A stretch of DNA of 64,000 nucleotides from Spirosoma sp. (GCF_026391055.1 NZ_JAPLET010000016.1:45526-109525), one strand, 5' to 3'. Shown: positions 34,719 to 45,364, counted from the stretch's first letter. Program-made: numbers and translations. Notes: a model not told the origin generated them from the sequence alone.

Positions 34719-36818
34719 TTAAAACCGCCAGCGGGCCTGTACTTTCACTTCCGACTTGTGAGATGCATCGATCTGGTCGAGGCCGGAGCCAACGGTATCC
34801 TGATTAGTGAGATCAGTTCTTGCCCAGCGCACCCAGATGTCCAGATGGCGGCTCAGGGTATATTGAGCCAGCACATAATGCCTGACACCCCGATTATAAT
34901 AGGCAGGAAAGGAGAAAGCATAGAGCACATCGCGCTCGTACACATACTGACGGCTGTCGTAGTCGTCTGTTCCGTACAGGGCTATCCGGGCACTTAAACT
35001 TAGCCGTTTCACCTCCAGCGTGGCATCCTGCACCACCGCAAATCCAAGCGACGCCGACTGACCAGCGTAGCGAAACCCGCCCCACTGCACTCTTGATCGA
35101 AGCTTCAGGCCCGGTGTCAGGGTATAATCGGCATTGAGTGCATAATTACGGCGAGTGGTACCCGTAACCGCTTTTACTTTATCGACAGTGAAGTTTTTCT
35201 CTTTATGCTCTTCGTGATAGACGCCGTAAAAGGCCGTTTGACGATTGGGTGTGTACCGGAGCTGGAATAGATAGTCGAACCCTCCTGACGGTGTGTCTAC
35301 CAAATATTTTAGCCACGGGAAGCGGAAATAATCGACAAATCCACCAACCGACAGCTTTCGGTAAAGGGTGTATTTCAAACCTAGGTAAGCACCCGATTCG
35401 TTAATTGTCCGGCTGCCTTCGCTAAACCCATTGCTGTAAAAACTGTGAAAATTTCGGTCGTAATGCCGAAGCGTAATGGCCAGATCAAGCTTTTTCGTTA
35501 AGCTGGCCAACGCCCCCGCAACAGCCCCTATACCGCCCGAATTAGTGGCGGAACCACTGCTACGGGCCACTTCACCAAACAAATTCCAGTTATGCCAGAT
35601 GTACCCGCCATGCAAACCAACCACCAGGTTTTGAGTACCAGTAAACTCATATCGGTTATAGGGTAGATTACGCCTTTGAAAAAACGTATCAAACGTCGTT
35701 TTCAGGACCGTCAGGCCAAGTTGCCGCTGGCTACGGGTGTGGTAAAGCAAATGGAAGCCAACATTTGTTTCAAGCTGGCTACCCCGGTCATCCAGTTCAG
35801 ATGGCGTTCGGTGCAAGCCGGATGTTTGCAGAGACGTAGTTACAACACCCGTTTCCAGGCTATCTGCAGCCGTATTTGCATCGCGCCGGTTGCGGGCCGC
35901 CATAATCGTTAGGTCTATGTTTTTATGAACAGCATACGTAGCAGACACCCCCTGAAAATAACCGTATTCGGAGAGGGAAGTGTAGGGGCGGGCACCCAGC
36001 GTCGGTCGGCGAACCGTCTGCACCGTTTCCGCACTTTTGCCCAGAACAAAGCCTGCCGATAGCACTAGTCCCTGCCCGATCTGCAATTGATAATCACCCA
36101 GCAGAATATTTCGCCATTTGCCTCGATTTTGCAGCTGTGCATGAAATGATATGTAATCGGCTCCGTACTGGCGTGCCGATGGTTGCCAGTTTATCGCTTC
36201 GCCGGGGTCTTTTTCCATCGTTAATCCAACGCTGAAGGCACGGGGGCGACTGTATCGGTAGCGGACGTACCATTGCCCGCTACCACCCTGATAACGAGTA
36301 GGAAGATTTCCCTTCTTATCGGGAAGGGCTTCAGAAAAGCCTTTCTGTTGCTCCAATACCTGTTCGTAGCGCAGAATCAGGTAATTATCGGTAGCCGTGG
36401 GTAGAGCACCAAACAGGCCCCGATTGTCGGCTACCCTGACAAAGGGTAGTAGTTTCCGGATGGTAGGCAAGTCGAAATCAGGAACAGCCTGTAGCTCGTT
36501 GACAGAGAGTAAATCACCAAATTCAGCCCGGTAAGCGGCCAAACTAGTTAGCTGGCGTTCGGAGAGCAAATAAGTGACTTCCAGTTCATCGCGGGTGGCC
36601 AGATTGAGGTCTATTGGGTTGGCGTAGAGTTGTGTCAGCGCATCGTAGACAGCGGCATAATCGATTCCTTCCGTTTGTACCGGAAACAAATCCTGTAAGT
36701 AGCGAGTCAAGGCATCGGCCGATGGCACGGCCTCCTGACCGCCGGATCTATTGTTCTGTGAAAAAGCCGGGTAAGCGGTTAGCCAACAAGCAACCCCAAG
36801 CAAATAAATAAGCCGCAA
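34719..36818 (-). CDS. Helix-hairpin-helix and outer-membrane beta-barrel protein
   Basis: The 699-residue protein has a signal peptide (RLIYLLGVACWLTAYPAFSQ), an N-terminal region with two helix-hairpin-helix repeats (about 68-130, PIDLNLATRDELEVTYLL and SVNELQAVPDFDLPTIRKLL), and from about residue 145 a long run of alternating amphipathic strands ending in a terminal aromatic (VQARWRF), the sign of a barrel inserted by the Bam machinery. The family is found in Bacteroidota and is uncharacterised. The joining of a DNA-binding-type HHH motif to a barrel has led to suggestions of DNA uptake, but that is not shown here. Confidence 0.82.
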   Translation of the reverse strand: MRLIYLLGVACWLTAYPAFSQNNRSGGQEAVPSADALTRYLQDLFPVQTEGIDYAAVYDALTQLYANPIDLNLATRDELEVTYLLSERQLTSLAAYRAEFGDLLSVNELQAVPDFDLPTIRKLLPFVRVADNRGLFGALPTATDNYLILRYEQVLEQQKGFSEALPDKKGNLPTRYQGGSGQWYVRYRYSRPRAFSVGLTMEKDPGEAINWQPSARQYGADYISFHAQLQNRGKWRNILLGDYQLQIGQGLVLSAGFVLGKSAETVQTVRRPTLGARPYTSLSEYGYFQGVSATYAVHKNIDLTIMAARNRRDANTAADSLETGVVTTSLQTSGLHRTPSELDDRGSQLETNVGFHLLYHTRSQRQLGLTVLKTTFDTFFQRRNLPYNRYEFTGTQNLVVGLHGGYIWHNWNLFGEVARSSGSATNSGGIGAVAGALASLTKKLDLAITLRHYDRNFHSFYSNGFSEGSRTINESGAYLGLKYTLYRKLSVGGFVDYFRFPWLKYLVDTPSGGFDYLFQLRYTPNRQTAFYGVYHEEHKEKNFTVDKVKAVTGTTRRNYALNADYTLTPGLKLRSRVQWGGFRYAGQSASLGFAVVQDATLEVKRLSLSARIALYGTDDYDSRQYVYERDVLYAFSFPAYYNRGVRHYVLAQYTLSRHLDIWVRWARTDLTNQDTVGSGLDQIDASHKSEVKVQARWRF

Positions 36819-36879
36819 AGTCCTTTGTGCTGAATAGGTTACACATACGGACTTAGACGAGTACAGCCTACAAAAGCCA

Positions 36880-36887
36880 CAAACTTA
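36880..36887 (-). promoter_or_regulatory. Minus-10-like element of the HHH/barrel gene
   Basis: The minus strand reads TAAGTTTG, matching TAnnTTTG, 62 bases before the ATG at 36818. No upstream TTG at normal spacing was found. Confidence 0.4.
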
Positions 36888-36910
36888 CCTTAAAGCAGAC
36901 AAACGATCAT

Positions 36911-38179
36911 TTACGCAAATCGGCGCTTCAATATTTCAACCAGTTCACTCACCTCATCACTGCTCATGTCCCACATGTACTGCGACGCATAGCGGTATGA
37001 AATCAAATCGAGCGCCTGACCATAATTGTTGAGCGTATCGATCTCTTCTACGGCCTGGTTGTAGGCGCTGGCATTCCCATTGAAAAGCTGGTTGATAAAC
37101 CGGAACTTCTGATTTAGCGAGATACTTCGCGCAATACTCTCGATGGGTGCTCGGTGAAACGTTTCGGCAACGGTCGTCGGCTCGGAAGAAGTGGCTTCCC
37201 GAAGGGTGTCGTTCAGCGTAGTTTGTCCGTCGGTGGAACCTGCGGGTTGGGTTGTATCTGTTGCAGGACGCTGCACATCTGGACTATCGGCCGACAGTTG
37301 CGACGGCTGGGCACTCGGCGCTACGGGCTCCGGCCCGGCAGTATCACCCAGGAACATGGCCCCTCCAGAACTGGACTCTTCTACATGGCTGACCATAGGT
37401 TCCTGATAAGGCTGTGATGGAATAGCTGGTTTAGGATCATCACCAGTTGCTGCTGGCTCCTGAGCCACTAACGGGGCTGGCGGTACTGAGGTGTCGGTAG
37501 CGGTATCAAAGAAAGACCGTAATGGAGCGGCCGGAATCGTATCCGGAACATGACTCCGCAGCAGTGACGACACATCCATCGGTAGTTTTTCCGAGAATAG
37601 TTCGACAAACTTGTCGTACTTCTCTAATTCGTGTCCTCGCTGCGTCAGCACTTCATCCAGATACGTCAATGCCTGATTAGCGTAGATAAACGACTTCCCG
37701 TTCATCCGTTGCAGAATGTGCGCCGGGATGAACTGATTGATTTTCGTATACCGAATAATTTGTTTCAGGGCGTCGGCCGTTAGTGTAAACTCCGGCTGGC
37801 TACGGAGCATGTCATCAAAATAGGCACGAGGGTCAAAAATCATGACAATAGTCCGGCGGGTAGCGTCGGCCAGCAGTGGTTCCAGATGCTCACGACGAAC
37901 GGAAATATACTGCGAGACCACGTTCATGAAGTTGCTTAAGGCTTCCTGAACCTCTTCATTCGTAAAGTCGAAATAGGGACTGCGAAACTTGGCAGCATCG
38001 GCCTGCCACTTATCGGATAAGCTACTAATAACAAACAGATTGATCTGGCTGACGGGTGTCAGCGATAAAATCTGTGGGCCATTCATCGTCGAATGTTGCT
38101 GGTAGAAGTCAGAAGCTATCCGACGAGCATACGACTTACTGTATTCAGAAAGGGCGTTGGCGTTAAACTTGTTCGACAT
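36911..38179 (-). CDS. Conserved-looking cytoplasmic protein of unknown function
   Basis: The 422-residue protein has no signal peptide. It starts MSNKFNANALSEYSKSYARR, then has a helical domain (about 1-190), a Pro/Ser/Thr/Glu-rich, probably disordered linker (about 200-335) and a C-terminal helical domain (about 340-422: SIARSISLNQKFRFINQLFN, MWDMSSDEVSELVEILKRRF). The C-terminal part looks like a compact conserved domain. The frame is open 52 codons further upstream, but that part has no protein-like features, so the ATG at 38179 is chosen. I do not recognise the family. Confidence 0.75.
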   Translation of the reverse strand: MSNKFNANALSEYSKSYARRIASDFYQQHSTMNGPQILSLTPVSQINLFVISSLSDKWQADAAKFRSPYFDFTNEEVQEALSNFMNVVSQYISVRREHLEPLLADATRRTIVMIFDPRAYFDDMLRSQPEFTLTADALKQIIRYTKINQFIPAHILQRMNGKSFIYANQALTYLDEVLTQRGHELEKYDKFVELFSEKLPMDVSSLLRSHVPDTIPAAPLRSFFDTATDTSVPPAPLVAQEPAATGDDPKPAIPSQPYQEPMVSHVEESSSGGAMFLGDTAGPEPVAPSAQPSQLSADSPDVQRPATDTTQPAGSTDGQTTLNDTLREATSSEPTTVAETFHRAPIESIARSISLNQKFRFINQLFNGNASAYNQAVEEIDTLNNYGQALDLISYRYASQYMWDMSSDEVSELVEILKRRFA

Positions 38180-38396
38180 TAGGAAAAGCCTTTGTTTTGT
38201 AAATATATAACTTTCGGCTACAAACCGGCTGTTATCAACGAAGAAATCAAATGCAGCGGGTTCTGCTCCGTAGTTTAAACCGACAATGGGCAAACCGTGT
38301 GGATATATGAAACAGTATTCGTTCCTATTGTTCATGGCACCCCACGTTTAATTTGGCAACCCGGCGGTGTTTATCTGTCTTTTTGATCTTTATCTG

Positions 38397-39026
38397 ATGT
38401 TTATTGAACCCTCTCGTCGGCGCGAACCACCTCATCTTCGTACCGGATGGATAGAAGTTATATGCGGCTCGATGTTCTCCGGAAAAACGGAAGAGTTAAT
38501 TCGCAGGCTTACCCGTGCCCGGATAGCGAAACTGAATGTCAAAATCGTTAAACCCGCTCTCGACACCCGGTATCATGACGAAAATATCGTTTCGCATTCA
38601 TCCATCACGATTTCATCTGTTCCCGTGCAAACAGCGAGCCAAATTTTAGCGTTAGCCGGGAATTGTGACGTAGTTGGTATTGATGAAGCCCAATTTTTCG
38701 ACCAGGACATCACGAATGTGTGCACGCAGCTGGCCAATCAGGGAAAGCGGGTTATCGTTGCCGGACTAGACATGGATTTTGCCGGTAAGCCGTTCGGGTG
38801 TATGCCCCAACTGCTGAGCATTGCTGAGTATGTAACGAAAGTCCATGCCATTTGCGTAGTCTGTGGAGACATAGCCCAGTACTCATACCGGCTGGTACCC
38901 TCCAAAGAGCGTGTGTTGCTGGGCGAAACAGACAGTTACGAAGCCCGCTGCCGACGATGTTTCAACCTTGGCAATGATGCGGGCCGAAAAGAGTGGGCTT
39001 ACGAAGATATAGCGAATGATGAATGA
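38397..39026 (+). CDS. tdk: Thymidine kinase
   Basis: Thymidine kinase makes dTMP from thymidine in salvage. The 209-residue protein is type II: Walker A GSMFSGKT (about 24-31), the DxxQF motif [11 protein letters not shown], the lasso region [12 protein letters not shown] and a zinc site formed by CVVC and CRRC near the C-terminus. The ATG giving [12 protein letters not shown] is preferred to one ten codons upstream. The next gene overlaps its stop by 11 bases. Confidence 0.95.
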   Translation: MFIEPSRRREPPHLRTGWIEVICGSMFSGKTEELIRRLTRARIAKLNVKIVKPALDTRYHDENIVSHSSITISSVPVQTASQILALAGNCDVVGIDEAQFFDQDITNVCTQLANQGKRVIVAGLDMDFAGKPFGCMPQLLSIAEYVTKVHAICVVCGDIAQYSYRLVPSKERVLLGETDSYEARCRRCFNLGNDAGRKEWAYEDIANDE

Positions 39027-41343
39027 TGTAATTCATATTGCTTCAGTAAAAACCAGATTCGGAAAGCTGATCGACCACTCATCATTGATCTTTCATCTTT
39101 CAATTTTTGTCCGTCTACTCGTCACGTCTTGCCCGGCGTCTGCCCAGATCGGTAGCTGGCAAACACAGGTTAGCTATCAATCCGGACACTCGGTGGCGGT
39201 GGTTGGTACAACCGTGTACGCTGCCACCCAAAATGGTTTTTTCTACTACAATAAAACTACCGGCGAAACAACCACCCTTGGCAAACAGGATGGTTTGAGC
39301 GACGTGGGTATCAGCCGCCTGCTATATCTGCCCGATCAGAAACGGCTGCTCATCGGTTACCAGAACGGTAATATTGACTTTCTGAACCTGACCGGCACCA
39401 ACGAGCCCAGAACCGTCGATAATGTAAACACTATTGTTACTGCATCGGCGCTCCCTAGCGCCAGAGGCATCAACCACATTAATCGAATTGGCTCGTTCGC
39501 CTATCTGAGTACCGATTTTGGTCTTGTCGTACTGGATTTACAGAAGAACGAAATCCGGGATACTTATTTTAGTCTGCGAGCGGATGGCACCCCGCTTCCT
39601 GTTTTTCAAACAGCCGCCACAAATGATAGCCTTTATGCCTTGACTGCACCGCTACGAGCTACCGATAGCGGACGTCGGCTCCGGGTGGTGCGTTTCGCGG
39701 CCAATGTAAATATCGCGGACCCCGCCAACTGGAAGCCGGTTGCCGAACCGGGCCCACAACTTGAGTCCATTGTGAGTAACCAGGGACGATTGTCGGCTAC
39801 TGTCAATGCGCAGGGTGTGTATGAACGCCAGTCGGGCGGATGGGTACTGGTACAGGCACTCACAAATCCACTCATACGGCAGTTTCCGACTGGTAACGGG
39901 CTAATATTGGCGACCAATCAGGCGGTAACTCTTCCGGGCCCTGGTTCATTAACCGGCTCTTTACTGAATAATCCAAGGGAGGCACTCGCCGATGGCAACA
40001 CGGTATGGGTTGCCGATGCGTCAAGCGGTCTGCTGGCGGGCAATGCCAGTACATTTCAACGAATTGCTCCGGAAGGCCCATCCCGCGATTTGTTTCCTCA
40101 ACTATACGTCTACGCCCAAACGCTGGTTGCCTTACCTGCTGGTCCCTTAGACGCTACCCCGCTGGCGGGCAATCAGCCGCCTGTTGATGTACTATCGGTG
40201 CCAACTGAACGCTGGACCAGTAATCCGATCTCCGGCCTGACACGCGGGTTCAACGCAGCCGCCTATGTATCGGTCGAGCAAAAACTTTATCTGGGTAGTT
40301 TCGGCGGGGGACTCTGGAGCCGGGCAGACGGGCAGGCCACAACGGTAGTTGCTCCCACGTCGGTTACCCTCCCCGTAGCGATCAGTCCGTTTATCACCAG
40401 CCTAGCCACAGATATCGACGGAAATCTATGGCTGACAACCGGGCGAACAACCTCTACCCAGGCCACTCTGCACGTTCGTCGGCACGATGGACAGTTTCAA
40501 TCGTTTCCGACCGTCAACCAGACAAACATCGTCCAGATTGTACCCGACGACAACGGTTTCCTGTGGCTTCGCCCCGATCTGGGTGGCGGCTTGCAGGTTT
40601 TTGATCCTCAAACAAACCGCATCCGATTTTTAGGTACCGGAACAGGTCAGGGCGGCTTATTAACCAACACCATTCGGGCACTGGTGAAAGACCGGACGGG
40701 CGCGATCTGGGTAGGGACTGATCTGGGGCCAACGGTTTTTGATAATCCGGCGGGCGCGTTCGATGCAGCCATTGACGCCCAGCCGCCCGTAATTAACCGG
40801 CGTCGGTTGCTGGCCAATGAGCTGATCACGGCCATTGCTGTCGATGGCGGCAACCGAAAATGGCTAGGTACCCGAAGTGGTCTGTACCAGGTTGCACCCG
40901 ATGGTTCGCAACTGCTCAACACGTTTACCGCAGCCAACAGTCCCTTACCGAACAACACGGTTCAGGCGCTGGCTATCGAGCCTGTCGGCGGCAAGGTATT
41001 CATCGAAACCGGAACGGCAGACCAGCCCAACGGCCTGGTTTCTTACCAGAGCACCGCCACAGAACCCGCTTTGGCGCTCAGCAAGCTGACGATCTTCCCA
41101 AACCCCGTCCGCCCGGACTTCGGGGGCACGGTTGGCATCAATGGCTTAACGGACAATGCCACGGTAAAAATCCTTGATGCGGGCGGGCAACTTGTGTATG
41201 AAACCCGGTCGCAGGGGGGGACCGCTACCTGGGGCCTTCGCGATTACCGGGGCCGTATGGCGCAAACGGGCATTTATCTGGTCGTAGTTGTTACGGCCGA
41301 CGGCTCCGAAGGACTAGCCGGCAAACTGGCTGTAGTTCGCTGA
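39016..41343 (+). CDS. porZ: PorZ-like type IX secretion protein with beta-propellers and C-terminal sorting domain
   Basis: The 775-residue protein starts with a signal region ([13 protein letters not shown] to PASA, cleavage before QIGSWQ), then two propellers (about 50-680). The segment [20 protein letters not shown] followed by [17 protein letters not shown] is typical of PorZ. The C-terminal 85 residues ([20 protein letters not shown] to LAVVR) form a T9SS C-terminal domain. PorZ is a surface component of the attachment complex that modifies T9SS cargo. The ATG at 39016 overlaps tdk and leaves about 23 polar residues before the hydrophobic core; a TTG at 39085 is an alternative start. 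Confidence 0.8.
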   Translation: MMNDVIHIASVKTRFGKLIDHSSLIFHLSIFVRLLVTSCPASAQIGSWQTQVSYQSGHSVAVVGTTVYAATQNGFFYYNKTTGETTTLGKQDGLSDVGISRLLYLPDQKRLLIGYQNGNIDFLNLTGTNEPRTVDNVNTIVTASALPSARGINHINRIGSFAYLSTDFGLVVLDLQKNEIRDTYFSLRADGTPLPVFQTAATNDSLYALTAPLRATDSGRRLRVVRFAANVNIADPANWKPVAEPGPQLESIVSNQGRLSATVNAQGVYERQSGGWVLVQALTNPLIRQFPTGNGLILATNQAVTLPGPGSLTGSLLNNPREALADGNTVWVADASSGLLAGNASTFQRIAPEGPSRDLFPQLYVYAQTLVALPAGPLDATPLAGNQPPVDVLSVPTERWTSNPISGLTRGFNAAAYVSVEQKLYLGSFGGGLWSRADGQATTVVAPTSVTLPVAISPFITSLATDIDGNLWLTTGRTTSTQATLHVRRHDGQFQSFPTVNQTNIVQIVPDDNGFLWLRPDLGGGLQVFDPQTNRIRFLGTGTGQGGLLTNTIRALVKDRTGAIWVGTDLGPTVFDNPAGAFDAAIDAQPPVINRRRLLANELITAIAVDGGNRKWLGTRSGLYQVAPDGSQLLNTFTAANSPLPNNTVQALAIEPVGGKVFIETGTADQPNGLVSYQSTATEPALALSKLTIFPNPVRPDFGGTVGINGLTDNATVKILDAGGQLVYETRSQGGTATWGLRDYRGRMAQTGIYLVVVVTADGSEGLAGKLAVVR

Positions 41344-41360
41344 TAACCCGTGGGTCGGGC

Positions 41361-43802
41361 TTATTGCCCACCACCTTTGCTGTCGTCGTTGCGTATCTTT
41401 TTGCTCTGCTTACCACCCGAGCTCATCTGCCCAAACTTATAACTCAGCGTCAGCCGCACCGAGCGATTAACGAACATAGACGTGTTCTGAGCCGTGAAAC
41501 TGGGCGCAAACTGATCGCCGGTTATCCGAACACTCCGGTTGAACGGGTTATTGACGTTCAGGGTAAGGGTCATTTTTTTATCCATCAACTCCTTCTTGGC
41601 AGACAGGCCGTAATAATACCAGCCCGAATTCCGGCTTTGCAGCGATATCCAACCTGAGCCAACATAGCCGTTGGCCTGTATAGTAAGGTCTTTCGGGAGT
41701 TTGTACGACACATTTGGGCTTACGCTCCAGACCCAGCCGTTTGTCCGTTGGTTGAGCGCCAGGCTGGTTAAATCTACATAGGTGAGATCGGTGCTAATTG
41801 TAGCATTGAGCTGCTTACTCGGCTGAAGCGTCAGGTTCATGTTAGCTCCATAGCTGGCATTACGACCAATGTTCTGGGGCGTCGTCAGCGCAACACCCTG
41901 GGGATTGACCGTCGACAGCCACTCAATGGCATTGTTAGTTTGCCGCCAGAACAAAGCCGCATTAAACGACGAGCCTTCCTTCCCGAATGTGCTATACGAC
42001 AATTCGGTAGCATGGGTCAGCTCAGGGTTCAGGAACGGATTGCCGGTCTGAATGTTATTTGGATCACTGGAGTTCCGGAACGGATTTAGGTACCAGATCA
42101 GCGGGCGGGAGATCCGCTGGGTATAACTAACCTTGAACGTATGTTTGTCCCGAAGGGTTTTTGCCAGGGTAAAACTCGGAATCAGGTTCTGATACTGGCT
42201 GTTGAAGGCGGTCTTCGTCGATATAAAATCACCCGATATAGTCGTATGCTCCAAACGAGCCCCTGCCGTCAGATTCCACTTCCGTTTCGTATCGACCTTC
42301 AAAGAGGTGTACCCGGATACCACCCGCTGATCGTACATAAAATCGTTGGAGCGACTCGGGTCGACCATGTAGTCGGCATCAAGGCCAGTTGTAGCCTGTT
42401 CAATAACAAACTCACTGCCAATACTGCGCTGAATCGCTTTGGCTCCCGCTTCCAGCTTGAAATTGAGCGTATCTCGTTTGGTACGTGCCGTAAACGGATG
42501 CGTATAATCGGCCTGAAACGTGTATTCGTTGTTGCGGCTCAGATTCGTACTTCGTTCCAGATACGTGGGCACTTCCGAACCCATGTTATTTTGCCGGATG
42601 GTATAATAATAGTTGTCCGGCATCCGGGCGTACTGCGTGAGCAGGGAAAACTCCTGCCCCGGTTTTTTGAATGACTTAGTCCAGCCAAGATTGAATTCGG
42701 TATTACCATAGGGATTACGGAACTGGATGTCTCGGTGATACTCCTGCAACACAAGTCCCTGCGCATCGGTCAGGCGGCTGTTAAGGGTACTGTTCATGGG
42801 AAAGTTTCCGCCCCAGGCGTTGGCCGAAAAGTTAATGCGGTTTGTGGTATCGGGGTCGTAATCGAGACTCATTTCGCCATAACCGCCAGTACCGGTATTA
42901 TCACGATACGTACTCTGCCGAAGAATGCTGGTTGGTACTCCGTCCGAAAGCGATGTGCGCGTACTGGTATTCTCGCCAATATTACGGTATTGATACCCGT
43001 TGAGTGAAACGGCAAACCCTAGCTTTTTGCCTTTGATGTTCAGATTACCACCCAGCGAGCGATTCAGATTACCTGCTGTGGCATTGACCGTTCCGTTCGT
43101 TCCCTGTACCGCTTTTTTAGTAATAATGTTAATGACCCCCGCCGAGCCTTCTGCATCGTATTTGGCACCGGGGCTGGTGATCACTTCCACCGACTTAATA
43201 TTATTGGCGGGCATTTGTTTCAGCGCATCAGCCAGATTACGCGCCATGATACTCGACGGCTTCCCATTGACCAGCACCTTGATGTTGCCACTCCCGCGCA
43301 TCTTCAGGTTTCCGTCCAGATCAACCGTCAGCATCGGTACTTTCCGCAGTACATCGGCGGCTGTTCCACCCGTATTCGACGCATCTCTTTCGGCGTTGTA
43401 CACCAGTCGATCGCCTTTATCTTCCACCAGCGCCTTTTGCCCAACTACATCTACTTGCTTCAAACTACGGCTATCCAACGCCAGCGGAATGGGTGCCAGG
43501 GTCACAGCAGGTTTTTCGGCAGTAATGACAATTTTGTCAATCGTCCGGGTGCGATAGCCAACAAAAGAAACGACAACTTTATACGTGCCAAGAGCTACTT
43601 GTTCGATCGAAAAATTTCCTTTTTCATCTGTAGTTACCCCCTTTATTAAGGTGCCATCTGGGATTTGCAGCGCTACCGTAGCAAAAGGAACAGAGTTGGC
43701 TGTAGTGGAGTCGGTAAGTGTACCGCTGATACGACCGGGGTTTGTCTGTGTAAACGCCATTAATGGCATTAGCCAGAGGGCAATCAGGAAAAGGTTTTTC
43801 AT
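41361..43802 (-). CDS. Outer-membrane beta-barrel protein, TonB-receptor-like
   Basis: The 813-residue protein has a signal peptide (KNLFLIALWLMPLMAFTQ), a carboxypeptidase-regulatory-like domain (about 22-110, GRISGTLTDSTTANSVPFAT and GYRTRTIDKI), a plug-like domain (about 125-220, GTAADVLRKVPMLTVDLDGN, GSGNIKVLVNGKPSSIMARN, GAKYDAEGSAGVINIITKK) and an outer-membrane barrel (about 230-813). The arrangement is the outer-membrane beta-barrel group common in Bacteroidota. No SusD partner gene is adjacent, so the substrate is unknown. A Lys-rich tail (SGGKQSKKIRNDDSKGG) follows the last strand. Confidence 0.88.
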   Translation of the reverse strand: MKNLFLIALWLMPLMAFTQTNPGRISGTLTDSTTANSVPFATVALQIPDGTLIKGVTTDEKGNFSIEQVALGTYKVVVSFVGYRTRTIDKIVITAEKPAVTLAPIPLALDSRSLKQVDVVGQKALVEDKGDRLVYNAERDASNTGGTAADVLRKVPMLTVDLDGNLKMRGSGNIKVLVNGKPSSIMARNLADALKQMPANNIKSVEVITSPGAKYDAEGSAGVINIITKKAVQGTNGTVNATAGNLNRSLGGNLNIKGKKLGFAVSLNGYQYRNIGENTSTRTSLSDGVPTSILRQSTYRDNTGTGGYGEMSLDYDPDTTNRINFSANAWGGNFPMNSTLNSRLTDAQGLVLQEYHRDIQFRNPYGNTEFNLGWTKSFKKPGQEFSLLTQYARMPDNYYYTIRQNNMGSEVPTYLERSTNLSRNNEYTFQADYTHPFTARTKRDTLNFKLEAGAKAIQRSIGSEFVIEQATTGLDADYMVDPSRSNDFMYDQRVVSGYTSLKVDTKRKWNLTAGARLEHTTISGDFISTKTAFNSQYQNLIPSFTLAKTLRDKHTFKVSYTQRISRPLIWYLNPFRNSSDPNNIQTGNPFLNPELTHATELSYSTFGKEGSSFNAALFWRQTNNAIEWLSTVNPQGVALTTPQNIGRNASYGANMNLTLQPSKQLNATISTDLTYVDLTSLALNQRTNGWVWSVSPNVSYKLPKDLTIQANGYVGSGWISLQSRNSGWYYYGLSAKKELMDKKMTLTLNVNNPFNRSVRITGDQFAPSFTAQNTSMFVNRSVRLTLSYKFGQMSSGGKQSKKIRNDDSKGGGQ

Positions 43803-43877
43803 AACAGAAGGTTGTGGCATTAATCAGCAAATTAGGACATGGGCCGATTTACCGGCTTTTGTCTGATAGCGTTGACG

Positions 43878-43885
43878 CAAAGCTA
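43878..43885 (-). promoter_or_regulatory. Minus-10-like element of the barrel gene
   Basis: The minus strand reads TAGCTTTG, a full match to TAnnTTTG, 75 bases before the ATG. The upstream TTG is not at normal spacing. Confidence 0.45.
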
Positions 43886-44029
43886 TGTGGCTATCTGGCA
43901 AGGATATATGTCGTTATGGAAATTTAACATTTCACGCTGCTGACTGCCTTTTTTGAAGGGATGAGAAAACATGTGATTTAGTTGCACCGCGCTAACGACT
44001 ACCTGCGATTTTTTGCAAAGGGGATGCGA

Positions 44030-44070
44030 GCCTTGTGGTTTCTCATCCGTTTTTACCTTCACCACAAGGC
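44030..44070. promoter_or_regulatory. 10-bp inverted repeat upstream of the pdhB promoter
   Basis: GCCTTGTGGT and its exact complement are separated by 21 bases and lie about 80 bases upstream of the pdhB promoter. An operator or an orphan hairpin are both possible. Confidence 0.4.
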
Positions 44071-44151
44071 GCATTGAACCTAAAAAGCAGGAATATCTGC
44101 GATTGATTCGAGACCGATGTTTTCACTGGCGAAAGAAGCCTGAAAAGCGAT

Positions 44152-44182
44152 TTGATGAATCAGGGCATTTTGCCTAATTTTG
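44152..44182 (+). promoter_or_regulatory. Promoter of pdhB
   Basis: TTG (44152-44154), a 20-base spacer and TAATTTTG (44175-44182) are a full match to the Bacteroidota consensus with the same spacing as the atpD promoter. The ATG lies 74 bases downstream. Confidence 0.85.
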
Positions 44183-44256
44183 ACCGTTTTTCTGCCACCT
44201 CGTTCACGTGCCAAACAGGCCCGAACGAGTAACCAAATGCAATCAACGCACTCATT

Positions 44257-45237
44257 ATGAGAGAAATACAATTCCGTGAAGCCCTGCGGGAGGCAATGAC
44301 GGAAGAAATGCGCCGGGATCCGAAAGTTTATCTGATGGGCGAAGAAGTCGCTGAATACAACGGAGCTTACAAAGTCAGTCAGGGAATGCTGGATGAATTT
44401 GGGCCTGAACGGGTTATCGATACCCCCATTGCCGAGCTTGGTTTTGCCGGTATTGGCGTTGGATCAGCCATTAATGGGCTGCGCCCAATTATCGAGTTTA
44501 TGACCTTCAACTTCTCGCTCGTGGCGATTGATCAGGTTATCAACTCAGCAGCCAAAGTTATGTCGATGTCGGGCGGTCAGTACTCCTGCCCCATCGTATT
44601 CCGCGGCCCAACGGGTAATGCGGGGATGCTGTCGTCGCAGCACTCGCAGAACTTCGAAAACTGGTTCGCCAATACATCCGGCTTGAAAGTGGTAGTTCCG
44701 TCAAATCCGTATGATGCGAAAGGGTTGCTCAAGTCGTGTATCCGCGACAATGATCCCGTTATTTTCATGGAGTCGGAGCTGATGTATGGCGACAAAGGTC
44801 AAGTTCCTGAAGAAGAATACCTGATTCCCATTGGGCAGGCCAACATTGTTCGGGAAGGAAACGACGTTACGATTGTATCGTTTGGTAAGATCATGAAAGT
44901 AGCTCTCGCGGCTGCCGATGAACTGGCCAAGAATGGCGTTTCGGCAGAAGTGATCGACCTTCGTTCGGTTCGTCCGATCGACTATGCAACTATCATCAAC
45001 TCAGTTAAGAAAACGAACCGCTGCGTTATTGTTGAAGAAGCCTGGCCATTAGCCGCCATTTCGTCGGAATTGACCTACAACATTCAGCGGAATGCATTTG
45101 ATTATCTCGATGCGCCCGTTGTTCGGGTTAACAGTATGGACTTGCCGTTGCCTTACGCGCCTACCCTCATCGAAGCTATTTTACCGAACGTGAAGCGTAC
45201 GCTTCAAGCGGTAGAAACGGTGATGTATAAGAAGTAA
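44257..45237 (+). CDS. pdhB: Pyruvate dehydrogenase E1 component, beta subunit
   Basis: This is the beta half of the thiamine-diphosphate E1 enzyme that decarboxylates pyruvate for acetyl-CoA. The 326-residue protein has REIQFREALREAMTEEM, the cofactor-contacting GEEVAEYNGAYKVSQG, DTPIAELGFAGIGVGSA, RGPTGNAGMLSSQHSQNFENW, and the closing IEEAWP-type segment VEEAWPLAAISSEL. It is a single gene here; no E1 alpha, E2 or E3 gene is adjacent, which is common in Bacteroidota. A 2-oxoisovalerate-type E1 beta is the main alternative. A terminator follows. Confidence 0.93.
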   Translation: MREIQFREALREAMTEEMRRDPKVYLMGEEVAEYNGAYKVSQGMLDEFGPERVIDTPIAELGFAGIGVGSAINGLRPIIEFMTFNFSLVAIDQVINSAAKVMSMSGGQYSCPIVFRGPTGNAGMLSSQHSQNFENWFANTSGLKVVVPSNPYDAKGLLKSCIRDNDPVIFMESELMYGDKGQVPEEEYLIPIGQANIVREGNDVTIVSFGKIMKVALAAADELAKNGVSAEVIDLRSVRPIDYATIINSVKKTNRCVIVEEAWPLAAISSELTYNIQRNAFDYLDAPVVRVNSMDLPLPYAPTLIEAILPNVKRTLQAVETVMYKK

Positions 45238-45256
45238 GTATACTGATTTCGATTGT

Positions 45257-45293
45257 AAAAAGCGTCGGCCTGCCAGGTCGACGCTTTTTATTT
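45257..45293 (+). terminator. Rho-independent terminator of pdhB
   Basis: AAAAAGCGTCG (45257-45267) pairs with CGACGCTTTTT (45279-45289), and T-rich sequence follows. It begins 20 bases after the stop. Confidence 0.85.
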
Positions 45294-45364
45294 GCCAGTT
45301 CTGACGACCCGACAGGTCAAAAACCCGGCGACGACGAGGCTTTCTGAAGCAGGTTAAATAAAAA

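Larger units (their letters stand above)
43803..44256. other. Divergent regulatory region between the barrel gene and pdhB
   Basis: This stretch of 454 bases has no credible gene. It holds a minus-strand TAGCTTTG element (43885-43878), an inverted repeat GCCTTGTGGT/ACCACAAGGC (44030-44039 and 44061-44070), a looser pair GGATGAGAAA/TTTCTCATCC (43959-43968 and 44039-44048), and a full consensus promoter for pdhB (44152-44182). The inverted repeats upstream of that promoter could be an operator. Confidence 0.55.

Noticed and set aside
43000..43557. Open frames of 185 and 177 codons on the plus strand within 42141-43557
   Set aside because: They are antisense to the outer-membrane barrel gene, which accounts for the whole region with a signal peptide, plug and barrel.
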